Below are positions 24,299 to 33,927 of a stretch of DNA of 64,000 nt, one piece after another. The DNA lies in the NCBI GenBank assembly GCA_027943335.1, contig BSBK01002058.1:588501-652500 (forward strand). Direction: 5' to 3'. The translations under genes and the position numbers were made by a program. The notes beneath the pieces were generated by a model. The model was not told where the DNA came from, made no database searches, and saw only the letters and a program-made list of their open reading frames with translations. Source of the stretch: Chamaecyparis obtusa (taxonomy: Eukaryota; Streptophyta; Pinopsida; Cupressales; Cupressaceae). How positions within the stretch are numbered: the stretch's first letter is position 1; every line of letters begins with the position of its first letter.

Positions 24299-26262
24299 TT
24301 GGTAGATGATTCCTCATGGATCCCTGCTTCCAAGCAAAATGCTCGAAGGGCGAGGCAATCGACAGCTTTCAGACCCCAAGTTCGATCACTCCAGAAAATA
24401 CCTCCCTCACTCCCATTAAGCAATAGTTTTGATGGCCTTCGTATTGATACGATTTTTCGCATAGAAGAATTTTCTCTCCCTAAAGATTGGCCTCAAAAAG
24501 AAAATAATACATACTCCCCCCCTCATCGGCGCAATAAGCTAGGGCAGAATAAGGAAAAACTTTCCCATACCTAGGAGAGACAAAAAGATATTCCTAAGCA
24601 AGGGGGCAAGCTAGGTAACGCATCAATGGGCAACCAATGTATAGGTAAGGATCTACCCCCAGTTGATAATGGTAAATTTTATTCCTCACCTCATAGAATA
24701 GTATCCATTAAAATCTTAAAAGCTTGAACTCCCCAATGCATATCAATTTCTTGCCCAATCTTTCTAACCTGGATCGCGAAACCCTAGAGTTAGAAATTAA
24801 AGATGGATCTATAGAAGAAATCCAAGAAATGTGTGGAGGTTTTGGTTTAATCTACAGGTCAAATGGTTTTGGAGTTGCACATGGCATCATTACAAACCGG
24901 TTAAAGTTAATTTGGTGCAAAGAGGTAACGGTCTCTATTCTAACAGATAGCTTTATTTATCTTGATTTTAGCAGTAAAGATTTGAGAAATGAAACCGTAG
25001 TTAATGGATGCCCTAAATTTAGGAATACATCATTCACTACATTCAAATGGATGCCCTTTTTTAATCCAGCAAAGCTACAAGATTATAAAGTAGATAAAGC
25101 CATACTCCTTAAGAGTCTACCCCTAGAACTTTCCACAGAGGATACTCTTAGGAAAATAGGAAATTGTTATGGATCATTTGTCGGTTCTATAGAGACAAAA
25201 CAATATTATGCAGAGAAAGTTATTATAGTCAACATGAATCTCAATACTAAGACCATCCCACCCATCAAAATCTATTGCAAATCCTCTTCATATACAATTC
25301 GGCCTACATTTATTGAGGATTTTATAGAAGCCAAAGAAATAAATGAATCCCTAAATTCCTCAGGATCTAAGAGTAGTTACCCTAGATCTAACACACCTTC
25401 TCTAATCAGTAGCAAGAGGATGGACTCCCTCTTAGAAACCCCCAACTCTTGTTGTTTTAGTGTGAATGTTTCTTTCTTAAAAAACAAAGGTGGTTTTAGG
25501 ATTGAACCTAATCCTTTTAACAAAGAGAAATCCAATCAAAGCTCCTTTGAGAAATGTCAGCATACATAATTTGGTTCTCCTGGCAACATTAATCCTCTCT
25601 CCCTTGTGCCCCATCGGCCTAGATTTTACTTGCAACGAGCCATGCTCACTCCAATCCAACCCCTCCCCCTCTCCTAACACCAGAATTCAGGCCATCAAGA
25701 ATAAAATGATAATGGTAGGTGGAATAATGGAGGATTTGAGAGAAGTTCAAAAGGAAATCAATGAAGAATTATCTCATTGGCACAACGAAGAAGCCTTGAA
25801 AATCAAAGATCATGAGGATAAAGAAAATGAATCTCCCCCCCTCTTGATTCCAACTGAAGTAGAATCAATTAACAAGGCACTAGGATTTAATTAAGAATCA
25901 CTCCTAGAAGAATATGGAAAAAATATTTTAGATCATGAAGATTATTTCATTAATATTTTTAGGGGGCTTGAGGATTGTGATCAAAACAGTTTTTCTAAGC
26001 AGGAAAACATGTTTAAAAAACCTTCACAGGATGATGAGGACATCAACAGATGTTTAGATGGGATAACAAATGCTAATAGATAGCTAGGTATTGCAACTAC
26101 TATTGAGGGTTTATCCTCTCCTATAACCCTTAAGACCAAGAAAAAAGAGGTAGGAAATCAATCAACGAACTACGAGCTATAGATGGTAAGGCTGAGAATC
26201 AACCAAAATTATTTGATATTTTGAATGCAGGGAAGAGGAAGAGCCTTCCCCATGGGCAACAG
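24299..26262 (+). pseudogene. LINE ORF1 (DUF4283-type RNA-binding protein), frameshifted
   Basis: ORF1 proteins bind LINE RNA. The N-terminal part (24,299-24,574) is basic and Pro/Ser-rich and ends in TAG. The best-preserved part (24,724-25,569) carries the DUF4283 pattern: IYLDFSSKDLRNE, FKWMPFFNP and KAILLKSLPLELSTEDTLRK followed by IGNCYGSFVG. The C-terminal part (25,681-25,894) is in another frame and looks coiled (LREVQKEINEELSHW). At least two frame changes (near 24,725 and 25,570-25,680) and several stops are present. No Met start is obvious; the first strong frame is open upstream of 24,299. Confidence 0.7.
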
Positions 26263-27180
26263 AAATAACAACATGGAATGTTAGGGGTCGGAATGCCCCT
26301 AACAAACAAAGATTAATTAAAAGATATCTAAATATATTTGAATCTAAAATAATAATATTACAGGAAACTAAATTAAACAAGGAGGAAAGTATGAATTTTA
26401 GTCTAAAATTAGGTGTATGGAAGATAAAGATAGTTTTCTCAGAAGGAGCTTCTGGCAGGCTGGCAACTCTATGGGACACTAGGAAAGTAGTGATCGAGGG
26501 AGTATCAAAACACAACAATAGGTTATCATTAACAGTTATCAATTTAAAAACAAAATTAAAATTCAAACTGATTAATGTATACAGACCTATTCCTAATACA
26601 GAAAAGAAAAAAACTATGGCAAGAAATACACATTAAGCTTTCAAACAACCTAGATGATATACACATACTAGGAGGGGATTTTAACGCAATCCTAGACACC
26701 AAACAAAAATTTGGTGGATCACAATTTGTATCACAATCACAAAAAGACTTTAGTCTATGGGTCAAAGATAATAACTTGATAGATATCAACACTAATAATG
26801 GTTTGTTTACATGGAACAATCGTAGATCAAGCTTTAGCCATATCACTGAAAGATTGGATAGATTCATGATTAGTGGTGATATGGGAAATTTTAATTATAA
26901 TACATATGCAGAAATACTTACTAATGCGGGGTAAGACCCCTTCCCAGTTAGATTAACCATTGCAGAAAACTTCAAACCGCTCAGAAACCCATTTAAATTT
27001 GAATTCATGTGGTTTCAAGATGAGGAATTTATGAAACTTTTGGAACAATGGTGGAAGTAGATTAAGGTCTCTGGCTCAAGGATGTACTGCCTAGTAGCCA
27101 AGCTTAAAATTATTAAACATAAGATTCTAGATTGGAACAAAGAAAAATTTAATAACATCTTTGAACAAAAAAAAAAATAG
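26250..27180 (+). pseudogene. LINE ORF2 endonuclease domain (EEP family)
   Basis: The endonuclease nicks target DNA to prime reverse transcription. The motifs are in order: TTWNVRG (about 26,268-26,288), IIILQETKL (the QE box with catalytic Glu), GGDFNAIL (about 26,670) and LFTWNNRR...ERLDRF (about 26,806-26,862). The frame slips by one base in the A-run near 26,605 and slips back in a longer A-run near 27,168-27,178, so the breaks sit in homopolymers. One TAA (26,932-26,934) and one TAG (27,058-27,060) interrupt it. Confidence 0.85.
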
Positions 27181-28010
27181 AGGCTGAAATAGATAGCTTA
27201 AATGAAATAGTCATAGAGCAAGGGATGAATGAAACAACCTATAAGAAGGAAAAAGAGCTTATGGCTAAACATGCAAAGATCTTAATTAAGGAAGAGATCT
27301 TCTGGAAACAAAAATCCAGAGAGATATGGCTTAAAGAAGGTGACAGCAATACAAATTTTTTTCACAATAGTACTAACAATAAAAGAAATATAAATAAAAT
27401 TTCAAAATTAAGAGATCCAAATGGAGCTCTCGTAGAAGACCCAAAACTTATATCAGAACAACTTGTTCATTTCTACCAGTCACTACTTAACAATCATGAA
27501 TATTCCTATTTAAATGCCCAAAATGAATTGCTGACGTCAATACCGAAGTTAACCTCTGATGTAGATAATAGATGGATAAACAACAAACTATCTTTTGAAG
27601 AAGTTAAAAAATCCTTATTCCAGCTTCACCCTAAGAAAGCACCAAGACCTGATGGCTTTCAAGTAGGATTCTTTAAAAAATGCTAGAATTTTCTAGGTGA
27701 GGATATCTGGAAAGCCATAGAAGCAACTAGAAACTTAGGCTCATTGTTAACAGAAATCAACAATACTTTCTTCACTCTCATCCCGAAGAAACATGATAGC
27801 TTAGAACTAGGGGACTTCCGCCCAATCTCCCTCTGTAATGCTATCTACAAAATTATTTCTAAATGTCTAGAAAATAGGCTTAAAACCTTTCTTCCATCAA
27901 TTATCTCTTAAGAACAAATGAGATTTGTTACTAACCATTCAATTCTGGATGGAATTGTAATAGCTCAAGAAATAGTACATACAGCTCAGTACAACAAAGA
28001 ATCATGTATG
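27181..28010 (+). pseudogene. LINE ORF2 reverse transcriptase, N-terminal half
   Basis: Typical LINE RT lead-in words: IWLKEGDSNTNFFHNSTNNK, KKAPRPDGFQVGFFKKC (Arg replacing the usual Gly of KAPGPDG), FFTLIPKK, DFRPISLCNAIYKIISK and a decayed FV.NHSILDGI. TAG replaces the Trp after FFKKC (27,684-27,686), and TAA interrupts PSIIS.EQMRF. The frame is cut at 28,010 by the LTR element and continues with the palm at 36,888. Confidence 0.9.
28006..28010. repeat. Target-site duplication GTATG, left
   Basis: GTATG immediately precedes the TG start of the LTR element and is repeated at 36,883-36,887, right after its end. Confidence 0.93.
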
Positions 28011-30952
28011 TGTTAGCACAAGTAAAATATTCCATGGCTGCCTCATGTTTCTTGTTCCTCTGCAAGTATATTTTCCTTATTTCCGGCCAAACCCTGGTTA
28101 ATTTTTCAAATTTCTAGCCGTTTGAATGGAAAACCCTAAGTTACCCCGGCCTTGTTCTTTTTATGCGTTACCTTTTTGGGTCACTTAAATCTCCTATATG
28201 CACGTGATTTATTTCCTCTATGCATTCGCTAAATTGTGCAATATACTTTCATGCCTCTTAGTCATTCGACGATTTCATAAATACATTGTCGCCAGTTCTC
28301 CTAATTCCTGGCAGTTACATCATTCTTTTCGGCAATTACGCGACTGCTTGGTCGAGTAGTCTCTTATTGTCTAGCGGTTTCATGTTAACAACTAGCGAAC
28401 CAGTGAGCGGCTTATCCTTTTTCTTTGGTCATTGAATTGCCAAGTAAGGACTTGTAAGATGGGATGATCTAGGTGGAAATGTTGTCAGTTGATGCTGAAA
28501 TGGCAGCTTCTCATTGGTCCACATGATAATGAGTTAGAGCTTGTCAGAGGGGCCTGATGTCAGAGATTTTGATCAATGGTTGGCGCATGTTTGCATGGAA
28601 GATTCTTCACCCATGTGATCTTGCCCCCGCTGTACGATTAGATGTTGGTGGGTAGTGGGTCCCGTGTCAAAGGTGACCGAGTAGAAGCAACAAATTGTGT
28701 GTTGACATGTGGCAGGATTTCAGGCAGGCCCAAGGTTATCAAATTTTTTTGGCGAATTGGCAACTATGTGATTTTATTATCCTTTAAGTTTGGTGGCTTG
28801 ATAAATTTTGGTGGAGGTCTAAAGTTTTCTTTGTTCGCTCATTCACGGAATTAATTAGCAATGCTCCAAATGATCTAGTGAATGTGTGAATATGTCGATT
28901 CATCGAGTCTCAAAATAAATTGGTGGAGCCCTAAACCATTTGGCGATTCAGCGAACCCCTTCAGTCGCTAGTTCTTGAAAACATTTCATGACTAGACAAA
29001 GGATTAAGTGAACATGCGAAAGCCTTTAGTCACTGATTCACCAAGCATAAATTGGTTTCCCAAGGAGGGTTAAGACAAACATTTAGTGAACTGGCGAATA
29101 ATGGTTTTTCGTGCATTCACAGAATATAACCAAGGGTTAAACAAAAGACCCAGTGATTCAGCAAAATGCTTTGTTCGCTGAATCATTTAATCAAACTATA
29201 GTTAAGAGATACATTTGGTGACTTAGAGATCCCTTTGGTCGTGTATTCGCCAAATGGGCAAAGGGTTAAATTTGCTGAGAATAGTGGAACCGATCGCCAC
29301 CATGTTGCTGAGGTGTTTTGTTTTGATTGGCTGAGCTGGAAAAGGATGACGATATGTCAGTGGGCCCGAAAGATTCAAAAGGAATGACAATGTAGAGGAT
29401 CTGACGGTTGGCATATCTTCACATAGAATATTTTTAGGCTATGCGATGTTACGCCAACCATTTGATTAAAGGCTTATGCAGAGTGGGTCCAATGTGTTGA
29501 TTCATTGATGACGTGCTTAGTTTTCATTGGCTGAGAGTTTTATGAGGTGGCATAAGATTTTTAAGGGTTTTGTTGACTATTGAAGGATTTTTGTGAACTG
29601 CCTGATCTGCCAGGAATAAAATACATCAACTGTCTTATTTTAAATTTGAGCCGATAACTATTTTTCATTCAAATTCAAATTTTCCTACACGGTTTTTGCT
29701 AGGGTTTGAAGCAGAAAGTTGTATAAAAAAAAGTGGTGGTTGGCAATTAATTGCTCTAGGACAAATTGTAGTTGGAGAAGGATGTAGAGGACATGAATTA
29801 TGACAAGAATCCGATTTTGTTTCTGATGATGCCATGCTAGTTGATTTTCAGGGTTGAATAAATTGTAGAGGGGCATTCATTGTAGGTGGACAGCGAGGTA
29901 TAAAATCAAATTTCTTGAAAGAGCCGAGGATAGCATTGAAGACTCAAAGTGCAGGACGGTTCAGTTGAAATATCTCATTAATAAACCCTTTGGGGTTGTT
30001 GTATAGCATTTAGGTTAAAATTTTGTAAACCCTAGAATGATCGGTAGCTTGTTGCATCTCCTTGTATAAAGGGATTTTTCATGATCATTCTAAGGCATTG
30101 GGAGTTTAGGTGTTGAAAAGATTGTATTTCTAAGACCCTATCTTTCAGTCAAGGATTGTAATTTTTGATATCATTTTATCAAACAATAGAGAAGAAGTAC
30201 AAGTTATTCTTATTTTGCAAGCTTGCTATTCAGGGTGTACTATATGCATATGGTGAAAGGTTATACTTAATACAAACCTTAGATCTTTTTCTCTCCTTTG
30301 TTTTATGTTGTGAATCTTTAAATCTTTGCATAAGGTTTATATGAATATATTGGTGCTTTGAGTTCCAACCTAGAGTTAGATTAACTATTGCTCAAAGTGG
30401 GATATGTGTTCATGGAATTCAAATGAAGGATTCTCACAAGTAGGAAAGAATTGAAGTATTTATGTTTATGTCTAAAGACCAATATCAGACACCATTGTAT
30501 TCATCTTATTCCCTAATATTTTTCCCAATGGATAAGGCACTGGCCTATATTCTCCTATCTTTGTGTTGAGAAGAGTGATTCAAACTTTGTAATCCCAAAA
30601 TATTAAAATCATTACCAGTCTTTACTTTTATTTACATTTATGTATTGTCCTATCTAGTGATGGAGAGTCAATGAAAAATAGGTTGTTGTTTAGTACTTTC
30701 TCACTGTTATCTATTGAAAGATCCAATATTCAAATAAGGGGTAGAGTTAGAAATATTAGTCAGAGTTAATACTATTGGATCAGGTGCACCTGCCTTGATT
30801 TTGCAGAGCCAGAAGCAGAAGAGGGTAGTCTTATCCCTCTAGTTGGTCTAATTTCTTATAGATTTCTCACATTTGGAATTAACCAATCCTTAATATCCAT
30901 CATAAGCATATTGGTATCTCATGGAGTGTAAAATCCTATCTAGGAACCAACA
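28011..30952 (+). repeat. 5' LTR of the gag-only element (2,942 bp)
   Basis: Runs from TGTTAGCACAAG to TAGGAACCAACA. By eye it is roughly 5-10% different from the 3' LTR, with differences mostly C/T and G/A at CG and CNG sites. One 26-bp indel (extra in the 3' LTR near 35,892) and a small replacement near 30,030 also differ. It contains a dense set of TTCGC/GCGAA words and a TATA-like box at 29,717. Confidence 0.93.
29717..29724 (+). promoter_or_regulatory. TATA-like box of the 5' LTR
   Basis: TTGTATAAAAAA lies near the end of the presumed U3, after AGGGTTTGAAGCAGAAAG. The 3' LTR keeps TTGTATAAAACA at the matching place (about 35,638-35,646). It is the only good TATA-like box in that part of the LTR; the transcription start is not shown. 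Confidence 0.45.
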
Positions 30953-30955
30953 AAG

Positions 30956-30973
30956 TGGCGACTCTATTGGGGA
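30956..30973 (+). promoter_or_regulatory. Primer binding site, complementary to tRNA-Arg
   Basis: TGGCGACTCTATTGGGGA starts three bases after the 5' LTR. It matches the complement of the 3' end of plant tRNA-Arg (expected TGGCGACTCCACTGGGGA) except for two C-to-T changes. A tRNA-Arg primer is also used by Ogre/Tat-type gypsy elements. The tRNA match is from memory, not from a search. Confidence 0.7.
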
Positions 30974-31844
30974 ATAGATACAAGCATCTTGTTAAAGAAA
31001 TCTGAATCTCTGGTGTTTCATTGATAAATCAAGTTTCAGATAAGTTTTCCCATCTGAGTCACCAAAAAATCAATGACTCTACTAGAAAATAGAGAAATTA
31101 TAGTCAAGAGAAAATAGTGCATGTTTCAAGTTGAGTTGGACTCCTGACCTTCCTATTTCAATCAGTTGGTATCTCTGGTGTTACAAATCAGTTATAAACA
31201 ACGTGGGTATGAGTAGAGTTTTGACTCATGGTCGGCTTGTTTATCATATCCAGTGGTTTTCATTGAAGTGTATAAGAGTCAGTTTTAATAAAGTTTCAAA
31301 TCATCTCACCAAGTTGTGAGTGGTGACTCTGAGATCCTCTGTTTGATTAGTGTATAATTTGATGTATTTTCAGTCTTGATAAATAGTTTCTTTACCCTGT
31401 TGAAGTTTGTTGTGTTGATGGGAAGAGATACAAAAGAGTTTTTAGTGGTTAAAGTGTTTGTCCTCTTCAAGGAGGTGGTGACTCTACAAAGTTTTCAGAA
31501 AAGTAAGCTTCAAATTCAGAGGCTTTCCATTTAGCAAGTTGAGTTTCAACTTCAACACTTCCAGGTATTTTTGATCTTCATGTGTGTTTACATAAGATCA
31601 GCTGTAAAATATTTTGTTCCCTATCAAGTGTTTCAGCACTAGTAAAAGGGAAGAGTAACATATAACAGTTTCATGTTCCCATATTAAGTATCTTATCATG
31701 AAACTTTGAATTTACTATCATAGAGGTTTAAATGGTTTGGTATGCATCTTGTAAGGATAGAATACGATGAATAGTTCTCATCTTGTTTCAAAATAGATGG
31801 ATAAACAACAAATGACCTAGCCTAGAAGCCTATGTTTCAGTAGG
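30974..31844 (+). other. Untranslated leader of the gag-only element
   Basis: About 870 bases between the primer site and the gag start. No conserved domain is seen. Words like AAGTTTCAGA and GAGTCACC recur loosely. Packaging or dimerisation signals would be expected here but cannot be located by reading. Confidence 0.5.
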
Positions 31845-33740
31845 ATGGATAGAGTAATGGATAGAGCCTTAAGTTGTGATCATGTTCATGGATCCCCAAA
31901 TTCTTTTTCTTGTGAGCTCATTGATCTAATCCCAATCTTTGATGATCAGTCAGATTCAGCACTAGGACATGTCCTAGAATTCATTAGATTTGTTGTGAAA
32001 TATCATATTTATGAGGAAGATGTCAGCATGATGTTTTTTGGGAGATCCCTCAAAGGGGTTGCAGCTTATTGGTATTTAAGGTTACCCCCAAAATATATAT
32101 ATTCATTAACTGAATTCAAGTGGATATTCTTAGAAGAATTTGCTAATGATAATGAATGGGATAAGTTGCAAAAGGATCATCAGCAAGACAAAGGTGCAAA
32201 TAGTATCCTGGAGCATCCTATGTTTAAGGATGAGAATCTTTCTTAGAATGATGAAGATGTGTCAGATGAGCATTCACATTGTAGTAGTAAAAAGGAATTA
32301 GAATCATTGTATACAAGATCTTCTACTTGTTCAGAGAAGTTTGAATTTGAGGGTCAGAATTGTTTGAATGAGGATTCTGATATGAACAGTGCAAGTATTT
32401 CTGGTTGTGATGATGTGATGGATATGGATGAGTCAGGTTCTCTTTCTCTTAGTAGTGATGAGATCTCTGATTTGTTGTCAGTCGAATATAATAAATGTAC
32501 ACATTTTTCTAATCATCAAGTGTTAGGCCTTGCTGATTTTTGTTTTGATACCAAAAATGTTGCAAAGGATTTATATAAGTATGAATCCTTTGGTGAGAAT
32601 GATCAATGTATGAGTTCTTGTGATGTTCATGAATTGACTGCAGATCCAAGATTACATTATGAAGATATAATGGTAAGTGAGTTCAGTGGATATGAAGATG
32701 ATGTGGAAGAGTTCACAGTTGATAATGTTTCTATTAAAAGGTTTGTAGACCCCTCTTTCTATCAACATAAGAGAACAACTTTATTGTCTCAATACAAGGG
32801 ACATTTGTGCAACCTTTAGAGGGATATATATGATGTAGATGAGAGTTGCTAAAATAGTGATGTGATTCAAGAGTTTGCAGCCCCTGTTCTACACAAAGAA
32901 GCTTGCAGCATCAATCAAAAAACCAAAGAAGATGAACATGAAATCCAATATCCACTGAGTAGTGAGGAAGTTTTAACATTCTTGGCTGTTAATTTTTAGA
33001 GATATGCCTCAAATGGGGATTCAACTTTGCAATGTCCAATTGATATATGTTTTGACACTAATGATGAGGCATTTATTCAAAATGATGAAGAAAATGATTC
33101 ATGTTTACATGAATACTCCTCATATAATAAATTTGTAGAAGAAGTGAATAAAGACCATAATAGTGTGTTGTCCTGTCATGAATATTTTGATCATGAATAA
33201 ATTTCCTGTTCAGTTTCTTTTCCTTCTTTTGATAAGTATGATGATGATTGTGATAGTGATAGGGACAGTAAATTTATTGATAAAAATAATGATATGGATC
33301 ATTTGTCTTTGTGTCACAATGGTCATGAAGAAGGTTTTCACTTGGTTCATGATTCAAATTCTGAAAATATTATTGAGGAACCAAGTCACTCAGTGGCTGA
33401 AGTATTCCATAAAGATAAAACTACGGATTCAGTTCATTCTCAGCCAAGTGAGTCCCTAGTAATGGATGTGGATCATTACATTTTATCTTCTGATGCATTA
33501 TTAGATGGGTGTTATATTTCCAATCCTCAAAATGAGATAAAAGACATTCCCTATTTCCTGGAATATGAAGATAAAGATAGTTGTGATTGGAAGAATATGG
33601 GCTATAACAAGAACAAAATTATTTTTCAGCTCAGGGCTATTCACATGTATACACAGCAAACTTGTCATAATATTTTCAAGTGGCTGGTCTCATATGGGGA
33701 TCAAAATCATTTGTTTGATAGAGGTAAGAAGTGGTTCTAG
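31845..33740 (+). pseudogene. Gag-like protein with long acidic extension, five internal stops
   Basis: One reading frame of 632 codons from ATG 31,845 to TAG 33,738-33,740. Five in-frame stops interrupt it: TAG 32,244, TAG 32,817, TAA 32,850, TAG 32,997 and TAA 33,198. There is no frameshift. All five fit CAG/TGG/CAA deamination. Residues about 35-110 fit the retrotransposon gag fold (FIRFVVKYHIYEED, MMFFGRSLKGVAAYWYLRLP, EFKWIFLEEF). The remainder (about 500 residues) is rich in Asp, Glu and Ser with clusters such as YDDDCDSDRDS. No zinc knuckle, DSG or polymerase motif is present. The function of the acidic part is unknown; it might fold with gag or be a partner-binding module. Confidence 0.8.
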
Positions 33741-33927
33741 TTTTGAGGCTTAGAGAATTTGCAAATAATGTATATGTTGTACAATTGCTTTGTTTTAGTT
33801 GTGTGGTTTGTTTCCTTCAGCAAAGTTCCCTATTTTTGGTTGAAATTTTGGTTCTAGTCTGTTGTACCAAGAGATTCTAGTTTCTCATTGTATCTACAAG
33901 AGATACACATCCTCAAGCATGAGCGAC
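33741..33927 (+). other. Short tail before the 3' LTR, no clear polypurine tract
   Basis: T- and GT-rich DNA ending CAAGCATGAGCGAC before the LTR. A canonical run of purines is not visible, so plus-strand priming is unexplained or the tract has decayed. Confidence 0.5.

Larger units (their letters stand above)
24241..28010 (+). mobile_element. Plant L1-type LINE, 5' part
   Basis: Contains ORF1, the ORF2 endonuclease and the first part of reverse transcriptase, up to the insertion of an LTR element at 28,011. The 5' edge is approximate (24.17-24.25 kb). ORF2 resumes at 36,888 in the same frame: the intervening 8,877 bases (28,011-36,887) are divisible by three. The LINE itself seems to have landed in an older LTR. 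Confidence 0.88.

Noticed and set aside
33163..33459. 98-codon hydrophobic frame on the plus strand
   Set aside because: It is a shifted frame over the acidic gag extension; GAT repeats read as Ile/Met in this frame.
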